Shown here one piece after another: positions 1-7,800 of a stretch of 10,292 nucleotides of DNA (its first letter is position 1; each line of letters begins with the position of its first letter). The DNA is from JBCBKZ01 sp039026975. Its GTDB lineage: Bacteria; Bacteroidota; Bacteroidia; J057. The notes beneath the pieces were generated by a model that worked only from the letters and a program-made list of their open reading frames with translations, was not told the origin of the DNA and searched no databases. The DNA lies in contig JBCCLI010000228.1 in NCBI GenBank assembly GCA_039026975.1, positions 1 to 10,292 of the forward strand, read 5' to 3'. The position numbers and the translations under genes were made by a program.

Positions 1-13
1 CATTTAGGTATTT

Positions 14-43
14 CTCCATGTTAGAGTGAATGCTAGCATGGAG
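14..43. other. Strong hairpin at the window's left edge
   Basis: CTCCATGTTAG (14-24) pairs with CTAGCATGGAG (33-43), giving 11 pairs with one T-G wobble around an 8-nt loop. The bases after it on plus (TCTTTAGG) are only weakly T-rich, so termination of a gene lying left of the window is possible but not shown. The rest of 1-147 shows no gene and no other clear signal. Confidence 0.4.
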
Positions 44-135
44 TCTTTAGGACTAATATGGAAAATATACGGCTGCTACAGGCTGCCGACCGGGAGTCAT
101 GTTGAGTAGAATAGATTGAACCAACCTTGATATTT

Positions 136-175
136 AGACAAACTAAAGGAGGTAACCCATGAGGCTACCTCCCTA
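136..175 (-). terminator. Probable Rho-independent terminator of katG
   Basis: Read on minus, GGAGGTA and TACCTCC (plus 166-172 and 148-154) form a perfect 7-bp GC-containing stem around an 11-nt loop in which CC and GG can pair further. The T-rich stretch TTTAGTTTGTCT follows. It begins about 30 nt past the katG stop codon, which is the expected place. The T-tract is interrupted, so efficiency is uncertain. Confidence 0.6.
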
Positions 176-203
176 TTCTAATCAAAAGAATGCTTTTCCA
201 GGT

Positions 204-2423
204 TTACGCCAGATCAAAACGATCCAGGTTCATTACCTTGGCCCATGCAGCTATAAAGTCTTTTACAAACTTGGCTTCAGAATCACTGCAGGCATATACC
301 TCTGCTATAGCACGTAGCTCAGTGTTAGACCCAAAAATGAGGTCTACACGTGTTCCTGTCCACTTTACCATACCTGTAGTCCGATCACGACCCTCAAAGG
401 CTTCTTCACTAGCATCAGTTTCACTCCACTTAGTACGCAGATCTAGCAGGTTCACAAAGAAGTCATTGGTCAACTCACCTGGACGATCCGTGAATACACC
501 ATGCTTAGAACCGTCAAAGTTAGTTGCTAGCACACGCATACCGCCTACTAGTACCGTCATTTCAGGTACAGTCAAGCTTAATAACTGCGCTTTATCTACT
601 AGCAGTTCCTCTGCAGTAGCTGTATGCTTTGTATTCTTGTAGTTTCTGAATCCATCAGCAGCAGGTTCTAATACGGAGAATGAATCCGCATCAGTATGCT
701 CCATAGTAGCATCAGCACGTCCAGGTGTGAAGGGGACACTTACTTCATGTCCAGCGTTTCCGGCAGCCTCTTCTATTCCTGCAGAACCTGCTAATACAAT
801 TAAGTCTGCTAAGGAAACTTCCTTTCCTCCTGTCTGCGAGCCATTGAATTCCTTCTGTACACCTTCCAGCACGCCTAAGACCTTAGCTAACTGGGCAGGA
901 TTATTCACTTCCCAATCCCTCTGTGGGGCTAATCGAATGCGGGCACCATTAGCTCCCCCCCGCTTATCAGAATTTCTATAGGTAGAAGCTGAAGCCCAGG
1001 CAGTAGATACTAACTCTGAAATAGAAAGACCGGAGGCCAGAATATTAGCCTTAAGCTTAGCGGCATCCTGATCATCTATCAACTCATGAGCTACCGCTGG
1101 TACAGGATCTTGCCAAATCAGTACTTCTGCCGGTACTTCAGGGCCATGGTAGCGAGCACGTGGTCCCATATCCCTATGGGTAAGTTTAAACCATGCTCTG
1201 GCAAATGCATCAGCAAACTCATCTGGATTTTCATAGAATCTCCTGGATACCTTCTCATAAGCAGGATCCATTCTTAGAGAAAGGTCTGTAGTGAGCATAA
1301 AAGGGGCATGTGTTCTGGTAGGGTCATGCGCATCAGGAATAGTCCCTGTGCCAGCGTCATTCTTTGGCTTCCATTGGTGGGCTCCTCCTGGACTTTTGGT
1401 GAGTTCCCACTCAAACTCAAATAGGTGAGTGAAATAGTCATGGCTCCACTTAGCCGGTGTCTTAGTCCAGGCCCCTTCCAGACCGCTGGTAATGGCATCA
1501 TTTCCTACACCAGTTCCGAAGCTAGACTTCCATCCCATGCTCTGCTCTGCCATGGTAGAACCTGCCGGAGAAGCAGCTAAGTGAACCGCATCAGAAGCTG
1601 CCCCATGACACTTCCCAAAAGTGTGTCCCCCTGCAATTAAGGCTACCGTTTCCTCATCATTCATAGCCATACGACCAAAGGTTTCCCTAATATCATGGGC
1701 AGCAGCTAAGGGATCAGGATTTCCATCTGGCCCTTCAGGATTCACATAGATAAGTCCCATGTGAGAAGCTGCCAAGGGATTCTCCAGTTCACGCTTACCT
1801 GTATAGCGCGCTACGCCCATCATCTCCGTTTCTGATCCCCAGTAAATGTCTAATTCTGGCTCCCAGATATCTTCTCTTCCTCCACCAAAACCAAAAGTCT
1901 TAAAGCCCATAGACTCTAGGGCTACATTTCCAGTGAGAATGAGCAGGTCAGCCCAAGATATTTTTCTTCCATACTTCTGCTTGATAGGCCACAAAAGCAA
2001 GCGAGCTTTATCAAGGTTAGCATTATCAGGCCAGGAATTTAACGGAGCAAAACGCTGGGCTCCTGTGGCACCACCACCACGGCCGTCAGTCATCCGGTAA
2101 GTACCCGCAGCATGCCAGGCCATTCTGATAAAGAAAGGTCCATAGTGTCCATAGTCGGCTGGCCACCATGCTTGAGAATCTGTCATTAAGTCATGTAGAT
2201 CCTGCTTAAGCCCTTCATAGTCAACGCTCTTAAACGCCTCTACATAGTCATATGTTTCATCTGTCGGATCAGAGAGAGATGAGTGTTGGCGTAAGATGCT
2301 TAAATTCAGCTGGTTAGGCCACCATTCCCTATTGGAAGGGGCACTCCCAGCACTGCTTTTGATTGAACCAGATAAAAATGGGCACTTCTCGGCTCCATTG
2401 CCGTTCATGTTGTTGTGATCCAT
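204..2423 (-). CDS. katG: Bifunctional catalase-peroxidase KatG
   Basis: Cytoplasmic haem enzyme that dismutates hydrogen peroxide and also works as a peroxidase. At 739 aa it has the usual length: an active N-terminal peroxidase domain and a C-terminal copy lacking haem. The distal pocket RMAWHAAGTYR gives R100, W103 and H104. Y226 (in GLIYVNPEG) and M252 (in GRMAMNDEE) complete the Met-Tyr-Trp adduct needed for catalase activity. H267 in GGHTFGKCHGA is the proximal haem ligand, with W319 and D380 behind it. R417 matches the mobile arginine and S313 the isoniazid-site serine of the Mycobacterium enzyme. All key residues are intact, so both activities are expected. The start precedes the family's usual CP...NREWWPNQLNL region, with no clear ribosome binding site. 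The gene carries a 7-C tract at 955-961. It is monocistronic by spacing, with an OxyR-like site upstream and a terminator downstream. Confidence 0.97.
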   Translation of the reverse strand: MDHNNMNGNGAEKCPFLSGSIKSSAGSAPSNREWWPNQLNLSILRQHSSLSDPTDETYDYVEAFKSVDYEGLKQDLHDLMTDSQAWWPADYGHYGPFFIRMAWHAAGTYRMTDGRGGGATGAQRFAPLNSWPDNANLDKARLLLWPIKQKYGRKISWADLLILTGNVALESMGFKTFGFGGGREDIWEPELDIYWGSETEMMGVARYTGKRELENPLAASHMGLIYVNPEGPDGNPDPLAAAHDIRETFGRMAMNDEETVALIAGGHTFGKCHGAASDAVHLAASPAGSTMAEQSMGWKSSFGTGVGNDAITSGLEGAWTKTPAKWSHDYFTHLFEFEWELTKSPGGAHQWKPKNDAGTGTIPDAHDPTRTHAPFMLTTDLSLRMDPAYEKVSRRFYENPDEFADAFARAWFKLTHRDMGPRARYHGPEVPAEVLIWQDPVPAVAHELIDDQDAAKLKANILASGLSISELVSTAWASASTYRNSDKRGGANGARIRLAPQRDWEVNNPAQLAKVLGVLEGVQKEFNGSQTGGKEVSLADLIVLAGSAGIEEAAGNAGHEVSVPFTPGRADATMEHTDADSFSVLEPAADGFRNYKNTKHTATAEELLVDKAQLLSLTVPEMTVLVGGMRVLATNFDGSKHGVFTDRPGELTNDFFVNLLDLRTKWSETDASEEAFEGRDRTTGMVKWTGTRVDLIFGSNTELRAIAEVYACSDSEAKFVKDFIAAWAKVMNLDRFDLA

Positions 2424-2479
2424 GTGAGATTTATTGTCGGTACTGAATTGTTCTATTGCTCTAAAATAAGGCGAATTTA

Positions 2480-2506
2480 CTTATAGTTTTTATTGATTTA
2501 TTTCAA
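2480..2506 (-). promoter_or_regulatory. Candidate katG promoter
   Basis: On minus, TTGAAA (plus 2501-2506) is followed after 15 bp by TATAAG (plus 2480-2485), about 57 bp before the katG start codon. The spacer is shorter than the sigma-70 optimum, and no good Bacteroidota-type TAnnTTTG box is found at the right distance. The call rests mainly on its position next to the OxyR-like palindrome. Confidence 0.35.
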
Positions 2507-2510
2507 ATAA

Positions 2511-2529
2511 ATATAGATTGAATCTATAT
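2511..2529. promoter_or_regulatory. OxyR-like operator upstream of katG
   Basis: A perfect 9-1-9 palindrome, ATATAGATTGAATCTATAT, centred on G2520. Its core at 2513-2527 reads ATAG-N7-CTAT and fits one half of the published OxyR site (ATAGntnnnanCTAT) at every fixed position, including the inner T and A. It lies 6 bp upstream of a TTGAAA hexamer and about 90 bp upstream of the katG start, a normal place for an activator. No second half-site is seen at the expected 22-bp offset; an isolated ATAG is at 2483-2486. A Fur-family (PerR) 7-1-7 site is the alternative, but it fits less well. Confidence 0.6.
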
Positions 2530-2530
2530 A

Positions 2531-2854
2531 CTACTTTGCTGAGATGAATATGCTTTGGAAGGAGAGAGCTGGAAGAAAGCAAGGAAGTGGGGAAATTGCG
2601 TCTAATAAAAGCAGGCTAAAACTAGCTATGGCCTTCTCTTTTAATTAGCATGAAGTACCCGCCAGGGGCTATTCTCCAGTCCAACATGAAATGGAGAGAC
2701 TCATTGAATAACTATATACTCATTTCCAAGACCAGTGAATAGGTAACCCTGAAGAAGTAGGGGAGTTTAGAAAAAGGGATAGGTGCGTATTAGAGGAGAT
2801 CTTGAATATGATGGAAGAATTAAAGGAAATGAGTACATGAAAGGCTCTTTAGAG
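2531..2854. other. Non-coding gap between katG and the peptidase gene
   Basis: No coding sequence with family features is seen on either strand. The gap starts with a purine-rich stretch (about 2555-2590). A small palindrome GCTCTTTAGAGC (2844-2855) overlaps the peptidase stop codon and could be a weak end-of-gene hairpin on minus, but it has no good T-tract. Nothing else could be assigned. Confidence 0.5.
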
Positions 2855-4486
2855 CTAAACGGAAATGTCGAAGGGTACCACGTAAAAATTCTTGTCTACT
2901 TCTAGCTTCATCCCTTCTGGTACGCGTACAGCAGTCCAGGTAGTTTGGGGTTCTATCCAGACTTTCTGTTCTCCTACCTTAATTTTAACAGGCATGTCAA
3001 ATCCTGGAATACAATTTCTCCACCTGAAAATAATCTGGTCCTGGTAGGTTCTGTATTCAAAGATGGGTACACGCTCATCTCTGAGGTACTGGTCAAAAAA
3101 TTTATCCAAATCAAGCTCTACCCGCTCGTCTATAAATTTTTCTATTTGCTGGGTAGATACAGTTTGATGGTAAAAGGTTTTATTTAGCCCGCGTAATATC
3201 TCTCGCCAGGTGCTATCATTATCCACTAACTGTCGAAGGGTATGCAGTACGTTGGCTCCTTTAGAATACATATCTTGACCGTCTCCACTTTTATTTACCC
3301 CATACGGTCCGATGATAGGCTTTTGGTTTAAGATTCCCATTCTGGAAGCTATCACATACTCTGAGCTGGCTTGCTTTCCATAGTGATAATCAAGGAATAG
3401 GTTCTCAGAATAGGTAGTAAAACTCTCATGTATCCACATATCTGCCACGTCAATATTGGTAATGCTATTCGCGAACCACTCATGGCCTGATTCATGGATG
3501 ATGATATAGTCAAACTTCATTCCATGCCCAGAAGGGTAAAACTCTCTCCCGAAGGCGCCATACTTATACTGGTTGCCGTAGGTTACTGAGCTTTGGTGTT
3601 CCATACCCCAGTAAGGTACTTCTACCAGCTTATACCCATCTTCATAAAAGGGATAAGGGCCAAACCAATATTCAAAGGCCTCCATCATAGGCTTGACTTG
3701 CTTAAAATGCTCCTTTGCTTTTTCGAGATTATCCTTCAGCACATAATAATCCAAGGTCAAGCTGCCGTTTTCTCCCTCATAGGTATCAGAAAAGTACGCA
3801 TAGTCAGCCACATTAATATTTACTCCATAGTTATTAATGGGGCTACCTACAAACCAGTTCCAGGTTTTAGTCCCATCCTTATTATCCTGAACAGATCTAA
3901 GCCTCCCATTAGAAACATCCATTAGGTGATCTGGCACGGTAATACTCATCAGCATACTGTCAGGTTCATCATAGCTGTGGTCTTTACAAGGCCACCATAG
4001 GCTAGCACCGTCCAACTGACAGGAGGTGGCTACAAAGGGATTTCCAGCACTATCTGCTTTCCAGCTAAGCCCACCGTCCCATGGGGGGTTTTTGCTGACT
4101 TTAGGTTGGCCGCTGAAGTATACTTTTACCTCCTGGATCTCGCCCAGCTTTTGCTTGGTAGGAAAATGGATGAAATGCGCATTCCCCTCATGTGTAACCG
4201 TAAGTGTCTGCTTTCCCATGCTGACCTTATCTATGCGCATAGGGGCTTGCAAGTCCACCTGCATCACATCACGCTCAGCCAGTACCTTGTACTGAATGGT
4301 ATTTACTCCACTTATGGAGCTGTCCTCTATGGAAACAGTTTGTTCCAGGTGGTAATAGGTAAGGTCCCACCATGCTCTTTCAGCTGTGATACTTCCCCTC
4401 AGGGTATCCTGACGGGTAAATTGATTCGCCTGCGGAAAAGCATGAAGAATAGTAAAGGTTAGTAGGGTAAGTAGTAGAACGCGCAT
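2855..4486 (-). CDS. Exported M1-family zinc metallopeptidase
   Basis: Gluzincin aminopeptidase, predicted to be exported. Residues 1-20 form a signal peptide: MR, a hydrophobic run, then AFPQA. An N-terminal beta-saddle domain (about 30-240) precedes the catalytic domain. Zinc ligands are H331 and H335 of HESGH and E354 of WIHESFTTY, exactly HExxH-x18-E. WGMEH (293-297) stands where typical aminopeptidases have GAMEN, so the N-terminus-binding glutamate is E296. Y407 in YSKGANVLHTL is the expected transition-state tyrosine. After about residue 460 only a short beta-rich domain remains; the large C-terminal helical domain of ERAP/PepN-type enzymes is absent, as in many Bacteroidota M1 proteins. 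No lipobox and no type IX sorting tail are seen. It probably trims peptides in the periplasm or outside. Substrate preference cannot be read. It is spaced well away from both neighbours, so it is likely transcribed alone. Confidence 0.92.
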   Translation of the reverse strand: MRVLLLTLLTFTILHAFPQANQFTRQDTLRGSITAERAWWDLTYYHLEQTVSIEDSSISGVNTIQYKVLAERDVMQVDLQAPMRIDKVSMGKQTLTVTHEGNAHFIHFPTKQKLGEIQEVKVYFSGQPKVSKNPPWDGGLSWKADSAGNPFVATSCQLDGASLWWPCKDHSYDEPDSMLMSITVPDHLMDVSNGRLRSVQDNKDGTKTWNWFVGSPINNYGVNINVADYAYFSDTYEGENGSLTLDYYVLKDNLEKAKEHFKQVKPMMEAFEYWFGPYPFYEDGYKLVEVPYWGMEHQSSVTYGNQYKYGAFGREFYPSGHGMKFDYIIIHESGHEWFANSITNIDVADMWIHESFTTYSENLFLDYHYGKQASSEYVIASRMGILNQKPIIGPYGVNKSGDGQDMYSKGANVLHTLRQLVDNDSTWREILRGLNKTFYHQTVSTQQIEKFIDERVELDLDKFFDQYLRDERVPIFEYRTYQDQIIFRWRNCIPGFDMPVKIKVGEQKVWIEPQTTWTAVRVPEGMKLEVDKNFYVVPFDISV

Positions 4487-4747
4487 TCGAAATGTATATG
4501 AGAGCTTAAATATATGGAAAAGGTGGATGATTCATGTTGAAAATAGTAAGAGAATAAAGATTCTTCTCTACTAGAACGCTTCATCATGATCAACTTTTAG
4601 GCTGTAGACGGATGGAAAGTACGTTAATGATAATATTCTCAAGTATAGAACGACTAGGGAAGTGCTTACCCTCACAGTGGAGAGAATTAAGTATTAGCTG
4701 TGTTTGTGAGAGGATAACCCCCAAATGTACTGAGGAAAGGAAATGCG
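4487..4747. other. Intergenic region upstream of the peptidase gene
   Basis: This 261-bp gap must hold the peptidase promoter (minus) and the end of the regulator transcript. Two weak inverted repeats are visible: AGAGAA/TTCTCT (4549-4554 and 4564-4569), and CTCACA/TGTGAG (4671-4676 and 4705-4710) with a 28-nt loop. Neither has a T-tract typical of a terminator. No convincing promoter boxes were found. Confidence 0.35.
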
Positions 4748-5752
4748 TTAATCCAGCATAGCTCTAAACTTATGGATACGCTTCTCTATCTTCTTAAAAT
4801 AGATATTTCTCTCCTTTTCAGAGAAATCACTGACTAGAATGGAAGAACGCATAAGTTTACTTGCCCATATCTTCTTGCTATCATAGAACTTCTCATCAGC
4901 TGTCCAAATGAAGTTCAGAGGCCCTGTACCTATATAGGTATATTTTTGACTACCTACTGCTACCATGACTATGCCGTCTATTACAAATAACTCATTATAA
5001 TACATGGTAAAGTTTCCTCTGGCACCTGAAGGATTTTCTGTTCCATGATTAAACTTATAGCCTACTTCCGCTTCTTTTCTGAAATGCGAGACCAACTCCT
5101 CTATTTTTTCCAGTATGACTAAGGCATCACTATCTTTCTTAAAGTAGCCTAATTCCAGGTAATAGTGAATTTGGCGTAGGAAGCTTTCCACTGCATCTAT
5201 GCCTACTATTTCTATGGTACTGATCTTATTATATTCCCGGACTATCTGCTTACTCAGGTTTAGTACGGTCTCATCTATATCTTCCAGGCTAAACTGCTGA
5301 TCTTTGAAACCATCAAATCCAAGGCTAGACTTCTGCCAGAAGAAAAGTTTAAAGGCGGCTAATTCTGGAAATTGGAGTAGTTGAAAGATGGTAATGTCAT
5401 TAGCTATGACGATCATTTCTGAATCCTGGGTAGTATGAAAGGTTCTGGCACGTTCCAGAAGCATCTCCAAATAAGCCTTTACTTTAAAGTGTCCATCATC
5501 TACCTTCACATGAGAAAACATGAGCTGATTATCAGAAACCTGAAAAAGCGTGTCCATGCTTATCCGGTACTTCTTGCATAGCTTCTTGATTTCTCCTAAG
5601 TCAAGAATTTTTTCTCCCCTTATTCTCCGGTAGGCACTATCAGTACTGATGTCCAGGGTGTAGGATACTTCATCCACCAAGGATAAATGGGGGGGGAAGT
5701 TTCCTTTCATTTTATCAAATAGCATTCGCTGAAGAGGGGCCGTGTCTTCCAT
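4748..5752 (-). CDS. Helix-turn-helix regulator with large uncharacterised C-terminal region
   Basis: Probable DNA-binding protein of unknown target. Residues about 22-70 look like an XRE/Cro-type helix-turn-helix. LSLVDEVSYTL is the first helix, ISTDSAYRRIRGE the turn plus recognition helix, and ILDLGEIKKLCKKYRISMDTLF the following helices. Residues 75-334 form one long mixed alpha/beta region with no motif I recognise; it may sense a ligand or mediate dimerisation. The C-terminus is very basic (KKIEKRIHKFRAM). No membrane segment is present. Its 334 aa are much longer than simple Cro/CI repressors and resemble a Bacteroidota group usually labelled only as helix-turn-helix protein. An 8-C run in the coding strand (plus 5689-5696) spans codons for N-F-P-P-H at about residues 18-22, so a slip there would destroy the protein. 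It has its own gap of 183 bp upstream, so it need not be co-transcribed with the kinase gene. Confidence 0.75.
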   Translation of the reverse strand: MEDTAPLQRMLFDKMKGNFPPHLSLVDEVSYTLDISTDSAYRRIRGEKILDLGEIKKLCKKYRISMDTLFQVSDNQLMFSHVKVDDGHFKVKAYLEMLLERARTFHTTQDSEMIVIANDITIFQLLQFPELAAFKLFFWQKSSLGFDGFKDQQFSLEDIDETVLNLSKQIVREYNKISTIEIVGIDAVESFLRQIHYYLELGYFKKDSDALVILEKIEELVSHFRKEAEVGYKFNHGTENPSGARGNFTMYYNELFVIDGIVMVAVGSQKYTYIGTGPLNFIWTADEKFYDSKKIWASKLMRSSILVSDFSEKERNIYFKKIEKRIHKFRAMLD

Positions 5753-5815
5753 GGATAGAAAGCTGATATTTAGGAGAAAATCGTAATCCTCACTGATTAC
5801 TTAATGAAAATTAGT

Positions 5816-5844
5816 AAAAATTACTGATTTGTGAGTGCTTGCAA
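5816..5844 (-). promoter_or_regulatory. Candidate Bacteroidota-type promoter of the HTH regulator
   Basis: On minus, CTTG (TTG at plus 5842-5844) is followed after 18 bp by TAATTTTT (plus 5816-5823), which matches 7 of 8 positions of TAnnTTTG. The predicted leader is about 55 nt. AGTAA/TTACT (5813-5817 and 5821-5825) overlaps the downstream box as a small palindrome and could be an autoregulatory site. This is pattern matching only. Confidence 0.3.
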
Positions 5845-5935
5845 GGGAAGTGTGCAAAAAAATTTCCACGAAGGGTAGTTTCTAGTAGGTTTCCATACTG
5901 AAAAGATGGGTAATTGGACGGTAAGGAGGAATATC

Positions 5936-7357
5936 TTATTTATTGATAGGGATCAAGATCCGGAATTCTGTATGTCCTGGCCTGGAAGAAACCTTTATAT
6001 CCCCTTCATGCTGATGCAACACTTTCATTACTGTGTCTAGGCCCAGTCCTAGCCCTTGTCCGATAGTCTTGGTGGTAAAAAAGGGTTCGAAAATGTGAGA
6101 CATGGCATCTTGAGGGATTCCATTTCCGGTATCTATAAACTGAATTCTGATACAAGATCCCTGCTCCCGGGTAATAATGGTGAGCTTACCTCCTTCTTCC
6201 ATAGCATCCAGGGCATTATCTATGATATTAGTCCACACCTGATTCAGTTCTCCGGGTAAGCCTGTAAATGCCGGGAGGTCTACCTGGAAGTCTTTTTCTA
6301 CCTGAATATTATTTTGCTTGATTTTATGTTTGAGAATGGTCAGGGTGTTGTAAATATCTGTATGGAGGTCCACAGTCTGACGATCATGAGACTGATCCAT
6401 ATAGCTATAATCTTTCATAGCTGTAATCAGTCCATTGATTCTGACAGAAGCTTCCTGGATCTCTCTTACCATCTTTTCTGTGGTTAGCACCTGGTTTAGC
6501 CAGTTAATTACCGGAGGCAGGTGAGGAGCAGGTACCAGTTTGGCTATCCTATCCAGATCACCTTCACATATCCCAAACTCCAAAAAACTCTCTATCATAT
6601 CCTCCGCCTCTTCACACTCATGGTCATACAGCCAGTCTATGAGCTCCTGTTCCATCTTAGCTTTCTCCAGTAAGCTTTTGTCAGCCAGATAATTAGGTGC
6701 TTCCAGCTTCCCGAAGATGATGTCATTAACGGCATCTACCTCTTTCTCCTCCATTTGGATAGAAATTACCTTTTTAAAGGAGTTAGGAATAAGGCCGAGA
6801 TGTTCTTTCAGTAAATGTGCACTTCTGACTATAGCAGATGCAGGATTATTTAACTCGTGTGCCAGTCCCGCTGACAGCTTCCCCAATGCCATGAGTTTGT
6901 CATTTCGCTGGACCTGAGTAGTAAAGTTCCTCACTCTGTTCAGCATAACATGAACCAGGGCCTCTACCAGCTTTTGCTGACCTTGAATCATGGCAGGAAA
7001 GAAATCTTGATGCAGCCGTAAGTATTCACAATCTTCTAGCGCCTCTACATTTGCCCCTGCTTTTTGCATGCGAGAATAAGGCAGTACACCTGTGATAGAT
7101 CCTGCCTCAGCTACAGCCAGTTCTCTCTGGCTCCCATTTTGTACGGTGAAGGCCCTAACTTTTCCCTTGATCAAAATGAGAAGATAAGGAAGGTCATTAT
7201 CCTTTTGGAAAATAAGATTCCCTTTCTCCTCCTTGAGAATCTGGGATCTTTCTACTAGCCACTCTAACTCTACCTGGGGGACATGTCTGAGAGCTTCCGT
7301 ACTTTTTAAAAAGGCAACAAGCTCTTCTGTGCGGGAAGAAACGGCTACTATGTGCAT
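5936..7357 (-). CDS. Soluble sensor histidine kinase with Crp-like (cNMP-binding fold) input domain
   Basis: Cytoplasmic orphan histidine kinase of 473 aa with no membrane segment. Residues about 15-120 form a cyclic-nucleotide-binding-like beta-barrel (YLLILIKGKVRAFTV...ELAVAEAGS). The H-box ALGKLSAGLAHELNNP places the phosphorylated histidine at H167. The ATPase domain has the N-box ELNQVWTNIIDNALDAM (N377, N381), G1 box DTGNGIP (409-415), F-box IFEPFFTTK (422-430) and G2 box GQGLGLGL (433-440), all complete, so kinase activity is expected. Two oddities are seen. The barrel segment where Crp has its phosphate-binding arginine reads SRMQKAGANVEAL, so cAMP binding is doubtful. About 110 residues (185-295) separate the H-box helix from the likely second dimerisation helix (297-320). 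No response regulator gene lies nearby. The isomerase-like gene sits 21 bp upstream on the same strand, so the two are probably one operon. Related Bacteroidota kinases often neighbour a response regulator-thioredoxin reductase fusion, but none is in this window. Confidence 0.9.
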   Translation of the reverse strand: MHIVAVSSRTEELVAFLKSTEALRHVPQVELEWLVERSQILKEEKGNLIFQKDNDLPYLLILIKGKVRAFTVQNGSQRELAVAEAGSITGVLPYSRMQKAGANVEALEDCEYLRLHQDFFPAMIQGQQKLVEALVHVMLNRVRNFTTQVQRNDKLMALGKLSAGLAHELNNPASAIVRSAHLLKEHLGLIPNSFKKVISIQMEEKEVDAVNDIIFGKLEAPNYLADKSLLEKAKMEQELIDWLYDHECEEAEDMIESFLEFGICEGDLDRIAKLVPAPHLPPVINWLNQVLTTEKMVREIQEASVRINGLITAMKDYSYMDQSHDRQTVDLHTDIYNTLTILKHKIKQNNIQVEKDFQVDLPAFTGLPGELNQVWTNIIDNALDAMEEGGKLTIITREQGSCIRIQFIDTGNGIPQDAMSHIFEPFFTTKTIGQGLGLGLDTVMKVLHQHEGDIKVSSRPGHTEFRILIPINK

Positions 7358-7378
7358 TAGGGTAAGTAGTTACTCGGC

Positions 7379-7675
7379 TTAGTTGAGAGAAATAGCAGGT
7401 AAGCTATGTGCCGTATGGTTGTGGAACATCAGCTCAAACACATTACACTCTACGTGCGGATAGATAGGGAAGGTTTCCAGGATCTCCCAAATCTCAGCTT
7501 CTGCCTCAGCCTCTATCACCACCCAAAGTCGCGACCTATCTATAGCTAATAGGTAGTTGGTTACCTGTCCATTTTGCATCAAGGCGTTTATATGGGCCCG
7601 CTGCTTAGGGATTAATCCCAAAAACTCTGCACTCATGAGATAAGGGAGCTGTATGTCTATCATGTATTGTCCCAT
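7379..7675 (-). CDS. Muconolactone-isomerase-like small protein
   Basis: A 98-aa protein of the dimeric ferredoxin-like fold. MIDIQLPYLMSAEFLGLIPKQ at the start, the central LWVVIEAEAEAEIWEILETFP and the C-terminal YPHVECNVFELMFH follow the layout of muconolactone delta-isomerase (MIase, CatC-type) and related YciI-like proteins. No other gene of aromatic degradation (catA, catB) is near, so the CatC reaction is unlikely to be its job here. It is more probably a small-molecule-binding or protective protein paired with the kinase encoded 21 bp downstream. M1 is used as start; M5 (MIDIQLP) is an equally plausible start that better matches the family's N-terminus. No Shine-Dalgarno sequence is seen. 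It is divergent from the methionine sulfoxide reductase gene and shares the 178-bp control region with it. Confidence 0.7.
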   Translation of the reverse strand: MGQYMIDIQLPYLMSAEFLGLIPKQRAHINALMQNGQVTNYLLAIDRSRLWVVIEAEAEAEIWEILETFPIYPHVECNVFELMFHNHTAHSLPAISLN

Positions 7676-7696
7676 GCGATATATTACTGGTACTCA

Positions 7697-7725
7697 CTTA
7701 CAAGAACGATCCCTTCTTGCAAAAG
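7697..7725 (-). promoter_or_regulatory. Hairpin in the leader of the isomerase-kinase transcript
   Basis: CAAGAA (7701-7706) and TTCTTG (7714-7719) pair perfectly around a 7-nt loop, and two more A-T pairs form beyond a single mismatch. It would lie in the 5' untranslated leader of the minus-strand unit, about 22 nt before its start codon. No T-tract follows, so it is not an obvious attenuator. It could affect RNA stability or be a protein-binding site. Confidence 0.3.
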
Positions 7726-7767
7726 TTTAATCTGCAGGTCTATTCTACTAAAACCTGATATTATCAT

Positions 7768-7800
7768 CAAGGTTATTTTGATAAATTGAAAACATCCAAA
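7768..7800 (-). promoter_or_regulatory. Candidate promoter of the isomerase-kinase unit
   Basis: On minus, TTTG (plus 7797-7800) is followed after 21 bp by TAACCTTG (plus 7768-7775), matching 7 of 8 positions of the Bacteroidota TAnnTTTG box. Transcription would start near 7761 and give a leader of about 85 nt. The left arm of the 11-bp inverted repeat (7783-7793) falls between the two boxes. Confidence 0.35.

Noticed and set aside
190..2100. Several plus-strand open frames of 60-150 codons opposite katG
   Set aside because: They are antisense to a fully conserved katG with all catalytic residues; their translations resemble no family and are rich in Ser/Pro/Thr.
2513..2527. PerR or Fur box reading of the katG palindrome
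   Set aside because: The 7-1-7 symmetry fits, but only about 4 of 7 half-site positions match TTATAAT, whereas the OxyR half-site matches at every fixed position.
2840..2856. Terminator for the peptidase gene at GCTCTTTAGAGC
   Set aside because: The stem is only 5 bp, overlaps the stop codon and has no proper T-tract on minus.
7379..7675. Assignment as catC of the beta-ketoadipate pathway
   Set aside because: The fold and termini fit the family, but no other gene of that pathway is near and the gene is coupled to a histidine kinase.
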